A stretch of DNA of 64,000 nucleotides from an uncultured Actinomycetes bacterium (lineage in GTDB: Bacteria > Actinomycetota > Actinomycetes > Nanopelagicales > Nanopelagicaceae). The notes under the pieces are model-generated. The model ran no database searches, was not told the DNA's origin, and saw only the letters and a list, made by a program, of their open reading frames with translations. Shown piece by piece: positions 55,854 to 64,000 of this stretch (position 1 is its first letter; every line of letters starts with the position of its first letter). Both the position numbers and the translations under genes were made by a program. The DNA lies in contig CAILJM010000027.1 of assembly GCA_903834515.1 (NCBI GenBank), positions 83,036 through 147,035 on the forward strand. The letters run 5' to 3'.

Positions 55854-56906
55854 ATGCCAGCAGTAACAGTCAGTGATCTAACAGTCCTGCCTCGAGTGAT
55901 CACACAGCCAGGTTTACGTCCGCGCCGGATTAAATCTGTAACGACTGCTCCACAAGGATTTGAAGGAGAAGGCTTCCCGGTTCGCCGCGCCTTTGCTGGT
56001 GTTGATCTTGCTGATCTCGACCCATTTATCCACCTCGATCAGATGGGCGAAGTTGAATATGCCCCGGGTGAACCAAAGGGCACGCCTTGGCACCCCCATC
56101 GTGGATTCGAAACCGTTACCTACATCATTGATGGAATCTTTGATCATCGTGATAACCATGGCGGTGGCGGAACAATTACAAACGGCGACACTCAGTGGAT
56201 GACCGCCGGTGCGGGCATACTCCACATTGAGACTCCCCCCGAACATTTAGTGATGTCGGGCGGGCTTTTTCATGGTTTCCAGCTCTGGGTAAATCTTCCT
56301 GCTGCAAAGAAATGGTCTGCACCGGCTTATCAAGATCTACGGGCGAAGGATGTTCAACTTCTCACAAGTGGCGATGGCACATCTCTGATTCGGGTAATTG
56401 CTGGTGAAGTTGATGGCCATAAGGGTCCGGGTTCTACTCAGACGCCGATCACCCTTGTTCATGCAACTATCGCTCCAGGTGCAGAGTTACGTCTTCCGTG
56501 GCGTAGCGATTACAACGCACTCGTCTACACACTCAACGGCCGAGGTACGGTTGGTGAGAATCGTCAACCAGTACAAATGGGCCAACTCGCTGTAATGGCT
56601 GATGGTGATTACTTAGTTATCCAAGCCGATAGCGTTCAAGAGTCTCGAAGTCCGCAGATGGATATTCTCATTCTCGGTGGCGAGCCAATTCGTGAAAGCG
56701 TTGCCTGGATGGGTCCATTCGTAATGAACACGAAGAGTGAAGTCTTACAAGCCTTTGAAGATTTTCAAAAAGGTTTGCTCGGAACGATTCCCGCAGATCA
56801 CAATCACGAAAAGCGACCACTCAATCGAAGTGGCGACGGAGCTAAACTCGGTGGCGATATCAAGAATGTTCATAACACTCCAGATGGAATCTCTGAGAAG
56901 ATCTGA
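55854..56906 (+). CDS. Pirin family protein
   Basis: A bicupin protein of 350 residues from the ATG at 55854 (GGGAG 8 nt upstream; the frame opens at 55821). The N-terminal cupin has the metal ligands in PHRGFETVTYIIDG and HIETPPEH. The second cupin begins near residue 180. Pirins bind iron; some act as quercetin dioxygenases or as redox-dependent cofactors. The substrate is unknown. The next gene, an old-yellow-enzyme homologue, starts 5 nt after the stop, so they form a two-gene unit. The stop lies in a 10-bp duplication. Confidence 0.9.
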   Translation: MPAVTVSDLTVLPRVITQPGLRPRRIKSVTTAPQGFEGEGFPVRRAFAGVDLADLDPFIHLDQMGEVEYAPGEPKGTPWHPHRGFETVTYIIDGIFDHRDNHGGGGTITNGDTQWMTAGAGILHIETPPEHLVMSGGLFHGFQLWVNLPAAKKWSAPAYQDLRAKDVQLLTSGDGTSLIRVIAGEVDGHKGPGSTQTPITLVHATIAPGAELRLPWRSDYNALVYTLNGRGTVGENRQPVQMGQLAVMADGDYLVIQADSVQESRSPQMDILILGGEPIRESVAWMGPFVMNTKSEVLQAFEDFQKGLLGTIPADHNHEKRPLNRSGDGAKLGGDIKNVHNTPDGISEKI

Positions 56907-56911
56907 GAAAA
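56892..56911. repeat. 10-bp duplication across the pirin stop codon
   Basis: TCTGAGAAGA is followed directly by TCTGAGAAAA. The TGA of the second copy (56904-56906) is the pirin stop codon. The array ends at the ATG of the next gene. Confidence 0.7.
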
Positions 56912-57973
56912 ATGACACATCTCTTTGACCCTATAAGCCTGCGCGGTCTGACCTTCGCAAATCGAGTATGGGTGAGCCCAATGTGTCAGTATTCAGCGAA
57001 CGACGGCGTAATTGGCGATTGGCATATGGCGCACCTCGGAGCCTTCGCGACTGGTGGAGCCGGGTTAATTGTTGCAGAGGCCACGGGTGTCGTTCCCGAG
57101 GGTCGAATATCTATTGGTTGCCCTGGGTTATATAACGACACGCAACTCCAAGCATGGAAGCGCATCACTGACTTCGTCCATACACAAGGCGTCAAAATAG
57201 GTGTGCAACTGGCCCACGCAGGACGCAAGGCTGGAACAACACGTCCTGGAAGTGACCATCACATGGCTACTCCTGAAGAAGGCGGTTGGCAGGCGGTTGC
57301 ACCATCACCGATCGCATTCCCTGGCTACCCCGAACCTCGCGAACTCTCAATCGATGACATTAAGGCGTTAGTGAAATCTTTTGGGACGGCGGCAAGGCGC
57401 GCAGTTGAGGCTGGATTTGATCTCGTTGAGATTCATGCCGCACACGGCTATCTCATTCATGAATTTTATTCACCGCTATCAAATATGCGAAGTGATGAGT
57501 ACGGTGGCTCTTTCGAAAATCGGACACGATTTCTCAAAGAGGTGGTCTCTGAGGTCCGTTCGGCAATACCCGAGGCGATGCCGCTCTTTGTGCGAATTTC
57601 GGCATCTGATTGGAGTGAAGGCGGCTGGAGTGAAGGAGAGAGCATCTTGTTAGCCCCAGAGCTCACTGCACTCGGCGTTGATCTCATCGATGTATCAAGC
57701 GGTGGCAATGTATCAAAGGCGAAAATTACCGTTGGTCCCGGATACCAAGTTCATTTTGCTGATTCGATAAGAAACGCTGGTGGCGCCGTAACCTCCACTG
57801 TTGGATTGATTACCGATCCACTCCAAGCCGAAGAGATAATTTCAACCGGGAAGGCAGATGCGATCATGATGGGACGTGAGTTCTTACGCAACCCTCGTTG
57901 GCCATTGCACGCCGCTGCTGTACTCGGCCAAGAAGTTAAATGGCCGATCCAGCTTGAGCGCGCAAAACTCTAA
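56912..57973 (+). CDS. NADH:flavin oxidoreductase, old yellow enzyme family (YqjM-like)
   Basis: An FMN-dependent ene-reductase-like enzyme of 353 residues. VWVSPMCQYSANDG, QLAHAGRKAGT, FDLVEIHAAHGYLIHEFYSPLSNMRSDEYGGSFENRTRF and MMGREFLRNP are the TIM-barrel and FMN-site motifs. The cysteine in PMCQYS and the HAAHGYL pair are as in YqjM. It is paired with the pirin gene. The substrate is unknown. Confidence 0.92.
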   Translation: MTHLFDPISLRGLTFANRVWVSPMCQYSANDGVIGDWHMAHLGAFATGGAGLIVAEATGVVPEGRISIGCPGLYNDTQLQAWKRITDFVHTQGVKIGVQLAHAGRKAGTTRPGSDHHMATPEEGGWQAVAPSPIAFPGYPEPRELSIDDIKALVKSFGTAARRAVEAGFDLVEIHAAHGYLIHEFYSPLSNMRSDEYGGSFENRTRFLKEVVSEVRSAIPEAMPLFVRISASDWSEGGWSEGESILLAPELTALGVDLIDVSSGGNVSKAKITVGPGYQVHFADSIRNAGGAVTSTVGLITDPLQAEEIISTGKADAIMMGREFLRNPRWPLHAAAVLGQEVKWPIQLERAKL

Positions 57974-57976
57974 CTT

Positions 57977-59356
57977 CTAGAGAGCTTTAAGTGCTGAGAC
58001 GACCTTTGTCAGCGAATCTTTAGCATCGCCAAAGAGGAGTGTGGTCTTCGCATCATAAAGAAGTTCGTTCTCGATTCCAGCAAATCCTGGTCGCATCGAA
58101 CGCTTAAGGAAGATGACGTTGCCAGCTTGAGCAACATCGAGAATCGGCATGCCGTAGATCGGGCATCCTGGGGTTGTCTTCGCCGCAGGGTTAACCACGT
58201 CATTAGCACCCACGACCAAAACAACATCAGTCTGTGGGAAGGTTGGGTTAACTTCTTCCATCTCCACAAGTTGTTCGTATGGAACATTTGCCTCTGCAAG
58301 TAGGACGTTCATATGTCCAGGCATGCGACCCGCTACCGGGTGAATTCCATAGGCAACATCGATGCCCTTGCTCGTAAGCAGATCTGCCAACTCGCGGACT
58401 GTGTGCTGAGCTTGTGCTACCGCAAGACCAAAGCCAGGCACGATGACAACTCTTTGTGCATAATTAAGGAGAATTGCAACGTCATCGGGTGAGCCTGATT
58501 TAACTGGACGGGCCTCCGTCGGACCGGAACTCTCTTGTGGTTTTGCCGTGAAGGCTCCAAAGAGCGTGCCAAAGAGTGAACGGCCCATTGCAGCAGCCAT
58601 CAGGCGCGTAAGAATTGTTCCGGATGCACCGACGAGGGTTCCGGCAACGATCAAGAGCGTTGCTTGCAAAACATAACCACTCGCCGCAACTGTGAGACCG
58701 GTGAATGCATTCAGGAGTGAGATGACGATCGGAACATCCGCGCCACCAACTGGAAGGACAAAGAGCACGCCAAAGGCGAGTGCAAGAGCGCCCATAATGA
58801 GCAGCGGTGAAGTGCCACCGGAGGTGATAACCCAACCTGCAGTGCCTAATACGCCAGCGAGAGTTGCCGCAATAACGAAGCGGCCACCGGGAAATACAAC
58901 GGGTCGAGTTGTCATCAATTCCTGAAGTTTCAAGAAGGTAATGATCGATCCTGAGAATGAGATACACCCAACGACAACGGTGAATACCGTCGCAATAATC
59001 TCTGCCGTTGTTGCATCGTTACCAAGCTTGAGATATTCGACAGTCGAAACGAGTGCGGCTGCTCCTCCGCCGACACCATTAAAGAGTGCAACGAGCTGAG
59101 GCATCTGAGTCATTTGAATTCTGCGTGCAGCAGGCACACCGACAAGAACTCCGAAGGCAATTGCAGCGAGAATTAACGGTAAGTGCTTATGCGAGCTCCC
59201 GGGAGCCCAGAAAACAAGAACTGTTCCTATTGTTGCGCCAACTGCTCCAATGATATTTCCTCGACGAGCTGACTTAGGCGAGGAGAGGCCCTTGAGAGCC
59301 AAAATGAAGCAGACAGCGGCGACGAGGCCGAGTAAGTCGTAGAGATTGCGATTCAC
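57977..59356 (-). CDS. pntB: NAD(P) transhydrogenase subunit beta
   Basis: The membrane and NADP(H)-binding subunit of the proton-translocating transhydrogenase, which makes NADPH from NADH and the proton gradient. It has 459 residues. About eight hydrophobic segments occupy residues 1-260. The C-terminal dIII domain has VVIVPGFGLAVAQAQHTVRELADLL, HPVAGRMPGHMNVLLAEANVPYE and VVLVVGANDVVNPAA. It begins with GTG directly after the pntA2 stop. Confidence 0.96.
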   Translation of the reverse strand: MNRNLYDLLGLVAAVCFILALKGLSSPKSARRGNIIGAVGATIGTVLVFWAPGSSHKHLPLILAAIAFGVLVGVPAARRIQMTQMPQLVALFNGVGGGAAALVSTVEYLKLGNDATTAEIIATVFTVVVGCISFSGSIITFLKLQELMTTRPVVFPGGRFVIAATLAGVLGTAGWVITSGGTSPLLIMGALALAFGVLFVLPVGGADVPIVISLLNAFTGLTVAASGYVLQATLLIVAGTLVGASGTILTRLMAAAMGRSLFGTLFGAFTAKPQESSGPTEARPVKSGSPDDVAILLNYAQRVVIVPGFGLAVAQAQHTVRELADLLTSKGIDVAYGIHPVAGRMPGHMNVLLAEANVPYEQLVEMEEVNPTFPQTDVVLVVGANDVVNPAAKTTPGCPIYGMPILDVAQAGNVIFLKRSMRPGFAGIENELLYDAKTTLLFGDAKDSLTKVVSALKAL

Positions 59357-59650
59357 TTACTTCACCTCTCTCTTTTTGCCTTTAAACATTTCGAGCATTC
59401 GGTCCGTTACTACGAATCCGCCGACCATATTGATGGTCGCGAGAATAACTGCAAGTAGAGCGAGAATTAATTGGAGATTTGAGGATGCATTGTTTGCCAC
59501 TGCAATTGCGCCAACCAGGATGATTCCATGGATCGCATTCGCACCTGACATAAGTGGGGTATGCAGAGTGGTAGATACCTTTGCGACAACTTCAAATCCA
59601 ACGAAGATCGAGAGTGCGAAGATCGAGAGAAGAGCTAAACCATTACTCAT
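59357..59650 (-). CDS. pntAB: NAD(P) transhydrogenase subunit alpha part 2
   Basis: The membrane part of the split alpha subunit. It has 97 residues and three hydrophobic segments (about 2-24, 33-55 and 60-82). It corresponds to the dII helices that are fused to dI in enteric PntA. Its start overlaps the stop of pntA1 (ATGA), and it abuts pntB. Confidence 0.93.
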   Translation of the reverse strand: MSNGLALLSIFALSIFVGFEVVAKVSTTLHTPLMSGANAIHGIILVGAIAVANNASSNLQLILALLAVILATINMVGGFVVTDRMLEMFKGKKREVK

Positions 59651-60786
59651 TTCTTGGCTCCTTCTGGTGTGCGTCGGGCACCATTCATGGTCACGGTTGC
59701 TGCATCAATAATCTCATCAGAGAAGTCAGGCACGACTTCACCGGTTGGCTTTCCATCTACGCTCTTCGTCATGAGAAGTAAGAGGTTGACGACATTTCGA
59801 GAGAAGAGCATTGATGCATGGAATGGGAGCTGACTTGGGACATCCTTGCCACCCCACATTCGAACGCCATTGCTCGTCATCACGATCTCGCCAGGGAGAG
59901 TTCCTTCAACATTGCCGCCGGTTTCGGAGGCTAGATCAACAACAACGGCACCAGGTGACATAGTCGCAACCATTTCGGCGGTTACTAAGCGCGGAGCGGC
60001 GCGACCTGGGACTGCGGCGGTTGTGATTAGCACGTCAGCTGCAGATATAAAAGGTGTAAGAAGTTCTCGCTGCTTTGCGGCGCGCTCTTCAGTCATTTCA
60101 CGTGCATAGCCACCAGTACCTTCGAGAGCTTCAAGCTCAAGGGTGATGAACTTTGCACCCATAGATTTCACTTCATCGGCAGATGCTGGACGTACATCAT
60201 AGGCGCTTACAACGGCACCAAGGCGCTTCGCGGTTGCGATTGCCTGCAAGCCCGCAACGCCGGCACCCAACACAACAACATTTGCTGGCGTCACAGTTCC
60301 GGCTGCCGTCATGAGAAGTGGGAAGAAGCGTGGCGACAGTTCAGCCCCAACGAGTGCGGCACGGTAACCAGCGCATAGTGCTTGAGAAGTAAGTGCATCC
60401 ATTGATTGCGCGCGTGAGATACGAGGAACAAGTTCCAGAGATAGCGCAGTTACACCTGCTGCTGCAGCGGCCTCAATAGAATCCACCGCTGTAGTTGGGG
60501 ATAGGAAAGATATTGTGATCGCGCCCTTTTTAAGTAACTTCATTTGATCGGGTGTGAGTGGTTGAACAGATGCCACCACGTCAGCTTCGCTAATTACATT
60601 TCCATTTTTTACAATCGCACCAGCCGCAGCAAATTGATCGTCAGAGAATTCCGCGCTTACTCCCGCGCCTGATTCGATCACGACCTCAAGACCTGCTTTG
60701 GTCAATTTACTGATGATGTCAGGAACGAGCGCTACACGCTTCTCCCCTGACCGGCTCTCTTTAGGGACGGCTACACGCATGGTCAA
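59647..60786 (-). CDS. pntAA: NAD(P) transhydrogenase subunit alpha part 1
   Basis: The soluble NAD(H)-binding domain (dI) of transhydrogenase. It has 379 residues. MRVAVPKESRSGEKRVALVPD, VVVLGAGVAGLQAIATAKRLGAVVSAYDVRPA and PGRAAPRLVTAEMVATMSPGAVVVDLA are shared with alanine dehydrogenase-type folds, but the order and the neighbours fix the identity. The ATG at 60780 (MRVAV) may be used instead of the one at 60786. Confidence 0.95.
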   Translation of the reverse strand: MTMRVAVPKESRSGEKRVALVPDIISKLTKAGLEVVIESGAGVSAEFSDDQFAAAGAIVKNGNVISEADVVASVQPLTPDQMKLLKKGAITISFLSPTTAVDSIEAAAAAGVTALSLELVPRISRAQSMDALTSQALCAGYRAALVGAELSPRFFPLLMTAAGTVTPANVVVLGAGVAGLQAIATAKRLGAVVSAYDVRPASADEVKSMGAKFITLELEALEGTGGYAREMTEERAAKQRELLTPFISAADVLITTAAVPGRAAPRLVTAEMVATMSPGAVVVDLASETGGNVEGTLPGEIVMTSNGVRMWGGKDVPSQLPFHASMLFSRNVVNLLLLMTKSVDGKPTGEVVPDFSDEIIDAATVTMNGARRTPEGAKK

Positions 60787-60955
60787 AAGATATCTCCCTG
60801 AGGCGAGTTTGTCAGCGGTTTTATGCTGTGAGTTAATCGTTGGAAACGACCAACAAGAGCTTCAACTGGGTAGCCCGTTTAGATAAGGAAACCGGGCTGT
60901 TGATAACTCTCTTCTTCAATCAAATAATGTCAGCCTATTCCGAGAATATTTAGAC

Positions 60956-62359
60956 ATGTCAGCCACTCACAACGATCTTCACCACGACTTCGCCGGTGAG
61001 AAGGTTGCTCATGTACTTCAGAGTGCACCAGGTATCGACTCTCTCGTCATATTAGCTGCCATAGATCCATTCTCCTTATCATCGCCAAGTCGGATCGACT
61101 ACCTTGGCGCTTTAGAGAAGCAGAGCGGATGGCTTCAATCACTTCTCCAAAACGCCATTATTGCCGTTGCTGGCGAGCAGCCAGGTAAAAGCACTGACAT
61201 ATTCTCAGGCGTAGATGATGCCGAAAGAGAAGAAATCGCAACGACACTTCGCTTGAGCGGGTCCGTTGCCCAGCAGCGGATTGATGTCGCGAGAATCCTG
61301 ACTCAAAATTTGCCAGGAACTACTTCTGCTCTTGCTAATGGAGAGATTTCACTTGGCCATGCAAATGTCATCGCAAAGGAATGCGCCGAGATCATTCGTG
61401 CCGGAGCGACAGATCAACAGATTCGAGAAGTTGAAAATCTAGCACTCGGATATTCAGAGTTTCATACCCCAACTCAAGTGGCTTCAAAAATTAAGGCCTT
61501 AATCGCAAAGATTGCGCCCGAAGAGTTTGAGAGTGCCGTCAGTCAAGCGACCGAACGCCGGAGCGTCGACTGCTACCCGCAAGCAAATGGAATGGCACAG
61601 ATTGTTGCTCTGCTACCCGCCGCCGACGCTCAAGTAGTGATGTTGGCTATCGAAAAGTTGGCCCGTCTCAACAAGGAGACCCAGCGAGAAGCCGATCGAT
61701 TACAGAAGCGACTCGACGAGAGGAAGCTCAATCAGATCAGAGACTCCTCAAAGAGCCACTTCATCGATCGCGAGGCAATCGCCATTCAATTACGCCTTGA
61801 TGCATTACGAGCTGATGCCCTCACGCAAATTGCAAGTGATTACTTGAAAAGAACGAGCGACCAGGCCCTTGCTCACGGCCGACCAGTGACACTTCATCTA
61901 ACTATGGATCTTCCAACGATGTTAGGGCTCGATGAAAATCCTGGAATTCTTAAAGGGTACGGGGCTATTCCCGCTCGAGTTGCTCGAGAGCTCGCCGCGG
62001 ATGCGAGTTGGCGAAAATTCATCTCCGATCCCGTAAGTGGAGAGCTACTCGATGTTGGACGGAGTTCCTATCATCCACCGCAAGCCCTTAAAGATTTTCT
62101 CACTACTCGTGATCAAGTCTGTCGTTTCCCACGATGTCGGCAACCCGCTCGCGTATCCGATATCGATCATGCCCTAGCGTGGGAATCTGATGGCCACACT
62201 TCGCAAGCGAACATGGGAATGCTTTGCCGAAGGCACCATCAAATGAAGACACACGGCGGCTGGGAACTACAGAGCTTCCCCGATGGTTCTTGCGAGTGGA
62301 GTTCGCCCTCAGGAAAGAAGCACTTCGTTCCCGCCCGGCGAATGGATGAAGCGGTGTGA
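60956..62359 (+). CDS. DUF222/HNH endonuclease-domain protein
   Basis: A 467-residue protein of the actinobacterial family that has an N-terminal DUF222 domain (residues about 50-370) and a C-terminal HNH domain. The HNH motif is seen as CRFPRCRQPARVSDIDHALAWESDGHTSQANMGMLCRRHHQMKTH, with DH, N and HH residues. Copies of such genes occur in many actinobacterial genomes (for example the mycobacterial 13E12 family); some lie in mobile elements. No flanking inverted repeats are seen here. Whether it is an active nuclease is unknown. Confidence 0.9.
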   Translation: MSATHNDLHHDFAGEKVAHVLQSAPGIDSLVILAAIDPFSLSSPSRIDYLGALEKQSGWLQSLLQNAIIAVAGEQPGKSTDIFSGVDDAEREEIATTLRLSGSVAQQRIDVARILTQNLPGTTSALANGEISLGHANVIAKECAEIIRAGATDQQIREVENLALGYSEFHTPTQVASKIKALIAKIAPEEFESAVSQATERRSVDCYPQANGMAQIVALLPAADAQVVMLAIEKLARLNKETQREADRLQKRLDERKLNQIRDSSKSHFIDREAIAIQLRLDALRADALTQIASDYLKRTSDQALAHGRPVTLHLTMDLPTMLGLDENPGILKGYGAIPARVARELAADASWRKFISDPVSGELLDVGRSSYHPPQALKDFLTTRDQVCRFPRCRQPARVSDIDHALAWESDGHTSQANMGMLCRRHHQMKTHGGWELQSFPDGSCEWSSPSGKKHFVPARRMDEAV

Positions 62360-62480
62360 CTCCCTCGCAGGAAGTAGTCACTCTTCTCCGAGAAGGCCAT
62401 ACGACTTCTTCCACGAAGGAAGGGATTGGGAGATTCCCTTGAGTGAGGGAATCGAACTTTTATGGATCGAAGCTTTATTG

Positions 62481-62510
62481 ATCGAACTTGATCGAACTTG
62501 ATTGAACTTG
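62481..62510. repeat. 10-bp tandem repeat at the 3' end of the tmRNA gene
   Basis: ATCGAACTTG occurs twice and then as ATTGAACTTG, just 8 bp beyond the 3' end of ssrA (minus strand). A degenerate copy (ATCGAACTTT) stands at about 62451. The array resembles those following several protein genes. Confidence 0.85.
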
Positions 62511-62518
62511 CATACAGG

Positions 62519-62885
62519 TGGAGGTGCCGGGAATCGAACCCGGGTCCTCTAGTACTGACATAGAGCTTCTACGGGCGTAGTGCGCTAAACGTTTTCTCAG
62601 CCCTGACTCTCACGCGCACATGTAGTCAACGAACTCATTTAGGGTTTAGTTTCCCCGCTCACTCCCCTAACAAGGTGAGTAGGTAAGCTCTCTAGCGACG
62701 CTAGGTTCCGTGACGAGAGCACGCACGGGCTAACGGATCACTTTCGCTTATGCAGCGAGAGTTAGATCAGCGGCAGTTGTACTGGCGCTTATAGTTTTGT
62801 CACGGTTTTTGGTTAACGAGATCATCCGGACTTCCTCGGCCCGCTTCCTCTATCCCAACAGCTAAAGTCGAGACCGTTCACCCCC
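62519..62885 (-). ncRNA. ssrA: Transfer-messenger RNA
   Basis: The RNA rescues stalled ribosomes with SmpB. The 5' end GGGGGTGAACGG pairs with the 3' CACCTCC to form the tRNA-like acceptor. GGTCTCGACTTTAGC follows at the 5' side, and the 3' T-arm CGGGTTCGATTCCCGG is complete. Genomic CCA is absent (CCT follows the discriminator A). The tag frame reads GCC AGT ACA ACT GCC GCT GAT CTA ACT CTC GCT GCA TAA, that is ASTTAADLTLAA (62786-62751). The resume codon is inferred from frame and position. smpB lies upstream on the same strand. Confidence 0.95.
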
Positions 62886-63203
62886 GTAGTTTTTACATAA
62901 CAACGAGAACGAGAAAGCATTCTGCATCGATCTCTCGAGGCAGCACTTCTTCTCTATGTAGTTATACCGGAGCCCAAAATTCCTAGTAGAAATCTAAAAG
63001 ATTCCTAGATGAAATATGTGGGTTATTCCCTGACGCATTCACGACGTTTCATGGCATGTTAATCAAGTCGCCAAAGAGCCACAAAATTAATGCAGCTACG
63101 TGATAAACAATCAGATGGTGCGTCGCTTGCTCTCATTGTAAAGAGTTATGGACCAAAAGGACAATCTCTGAGACCTTTTAAGAGAGAAACCCCAGGCTAT
63201 TCA
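62886..63203. other. Intergenic region between ssrA and smpB
   Basis: About 320 bp. The ssrA promoter must lie near 62890-62930 on the minus strand (TTATGTAAAAACTAC just before the 5' end is a plausible -10 region). The remainder is A/T-rich and shows no gene. A 76-codon frame on the plus strand here runs into the smpB repeat and has no supporting features. Confidence 0.45.
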
Positions 63204-63255
63204 TGGTGCTTTCTCGTGGTGCTTTCTCGCGGTGATTACTCGCGGTACTTTCTAG
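63204..63255. repeat. 13-bp tandem repeat across the smpB stop codon
   Basis: Four units (TGGTGCTTTCTCG twice, CGGTGATTACTCG, CGGTACTTTCTAG) run head to tail. The last contains the smpB stop (CTA at 63252-63254, read as TAG). Moving away from the gene, the copies become more alike; the unit with the stop is the most diverged. Confidence 0.92.
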
Positions 63256-63728
63256 CCCTTGCCAGAAGTGCGGCGCGACAACTCACGCGTCACCTCGCGA
63301 TTGGCCTGCTTCTCCATTAGTGCGTGACGCTTATCGTGTGCCTTTTTACCTTTAGCGAGGGCGATCTCCACCTTGGCTTTTCCATCTTTAAAATAGAGTG
63401 AAAGTGGCACGACAGTGAGTCCGCCCTGCTTCAATATCGATGCAAGTTTGTTGATCTCTCGTCCATGCATCAAAAGTTTTCGATCTCGGCGCGGGGAATG
63501 ATTTGTCCACGAACCCTCGTTGTACTCGGGAATATGGACCCCGCTTAACCAGAGTTCGCCATTGGTTATCATGGCGAAACCGTCCACAAGCGATGCCCTG
63601 CCCGCACGTAGCGATTTCACTTCTGTTCCTGTCAAGACTAGGCCCGCTTCGTACACATCCTCGATGAAGTAATCATGGCGAGCAGATTTATTTTGAGCAA
63701 TAAGTTTCTTGCCGACCTCTTTAACCAT
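63252..63728 (-). CDS. smpB: SsrA-binding protein
   Basis: It binds tmRNA and brings it to stalled ribosomes. It has 158 residues. [53 protein letters not shown] and [26 protein letters not shown] are the family blocks; the basic tail enters the mRNA channel. GAAGG precedes the ATG by 3 nt. ftsX lies upstream and ssrA downstream on the same strand, the usual actinobacterial order. Confidence 0.97.
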   Translation of the reverse strand: MVKEVGKKLIAQNKSARHDYFIEDVYEAGLVLTGTEVKSLRAGRASLVDGFAMITNGELWLSGVHIPEYNEGSWTNHSPRRDRKLLMHGREINKLASILKQGGLTVVPLSLYFKDGKAKVEIALAKGKKAHDKRHALMEKQANREVTRELSRRTSGKG

Positions 63729-63894
63729 TTTCCTTCACCTCATTTCTGTTGGCTCTATTAAATGCAATTAACGTGGATATAAATTATTTCCTTAGAACCC
63801 TAGGATACCCGCTATTTTTACTGAGAAGATCTTGAAGTCAGGCGCAATTTACGAGCGGAAGAAATCCAGGATCCATTGACGAGCGGCAGGAATA

Positions 63895-63974
63895 AGGTAC
63901 TTAGACCTTGAGGTACTTAGACCTTGAGGTACTTAGACCTTGAGGTACTTAGACCTTGAGGTACTTAGACCTTG
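63895..63974. repeat. 16-bp tandem repeat, five units, at the end of ftsX
   Basis: Five perfect copies of AGGTACTTAGACCTTG run from 63895 to 63974. On the minus strand each contains CTCAAGGTCTAA, the last three sense codons and stop (LKV*) of the gene entering from the right. The first copy is part of that gene; the other four lie beyond its stop. Confidence 0.97.
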
Positions 63975-64000
63975 AGGTGCTTGCGAAGTGTGAGGAATGA
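63965..64000 (-). CDS. ftsX: Cell division protein FtsX, last 11 codons
   Basis: The frame entering from the right edge reads SFLTLRKHLKV and stops at 63967-63965. The TLRKYLKV-like ending and the position directly upstream of smpB-ssrA match the C terminus of actinobacterial FtsX, the membrane partner of the FtsE ATPase that controls peptidoglycan hydrolases. The remainder is outside the window, so the call relies on the short tail and gene order. Confidence 0.7.
   Translation of the reverse strand, partial: SFLTLRKHLKV

Noticed and set aside
60956..62359. HNH gene as a mobile intron or insertion sequence
   Set aside because: No terminal repeats, target duplication or interrupted host gene were found; it looks like a resident DUF222-HNH gene.
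63090..63320. 76-codon plus-strand frame between ssrA and smpB
   Set aside because: It crosses the 13-bp repeat and the antisense of smpB, with no motif or start signal.

Overview
The window reads as a contiguous piece of an actinobacterial chromosome with close to 50% G+C. The evidence is gene content and order: a single class II ribonucleotide reductase (nrdJ) behind nrdR; lexA divergent from a LysM protein; the chain argS-lysA-hom-thrC-thrB-rho-rpmE-prfA-prmC; DUF3039, DUF2017, DUF4192 and DUF222-HNH proteins; a GlnA2-type glutamine synthetase; split pntA; and ftsX-smpB-ssrA. Moderate G+C, tight overlaps and a large pentoside-uptake locus suggest a streamlined freshwater lineage of the Nanopelagicales (acI) type. 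That placement is an inference from content, not from a search.

Layout. 1-14 kb: a dus gene, glyS, a BenE-like transporter, the leuA-recO-uppS run with a leucine leader peptide ahead of leuA, glutamine synthetase, alanine dehydrogenase, a DUF4192 protein, a secreted PKD protein, a Nudix hydrolase and a DinG-type helicase. 14-21 kb: nrdJ/nrdR with a pair of NrdR boxes spaced 31 bp, an aldehyde dehydrogenase/DUF779 pair, and the LexA regulatory hub with two SOS boxes. 21-35 kb: small accessory genes, then the translation-termination, Rho, threonine and lysine cluster. 35-45 kb: a pentose/xyloside system (sugar-binding protein, single-domain ATPase, permease, YicI-type alpha-xylosidase, GH3 enzyme, xylose isomerase) with a divergent nucleoside-hydrolase-like gene and a tRNA-Leu(UAG). 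45-49 kb: a coiled-coil protein, an acyltransferase/SGNH protein and a histone-H1-like membrane protein. 49-54 kb: a co-directional run DUF3039-GH18-clpS-DUF2017-murI-rph-rdgB. 54-64 kb: argF, pirin, an old-yellow-enzyme homologue, transhydrogenase (pntA1-pntA2-pntB), a DUF222-HNH nuclease, tmRNA, smpB and the last codons of ftsX.

Two patterns run through the window. First, short tandem repeats (10-22 bp units) sit repeatedly at or right after stop codons: rho, DUF779, aldehyde dehydrogenase, yicI, xylA, pirin, smpB and ftsX. In several cases the unit copies the end of the gene with its stop codon. Second, at least seven genes lack a Shine-Dalgarno sequence and have a TANNNT hexamer 6 or 7 nt before the start codon, the geometry expected of leaderless transcripts. 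The repeat pattern is the most unusual thing seen here. Its function, if any, is unknown.
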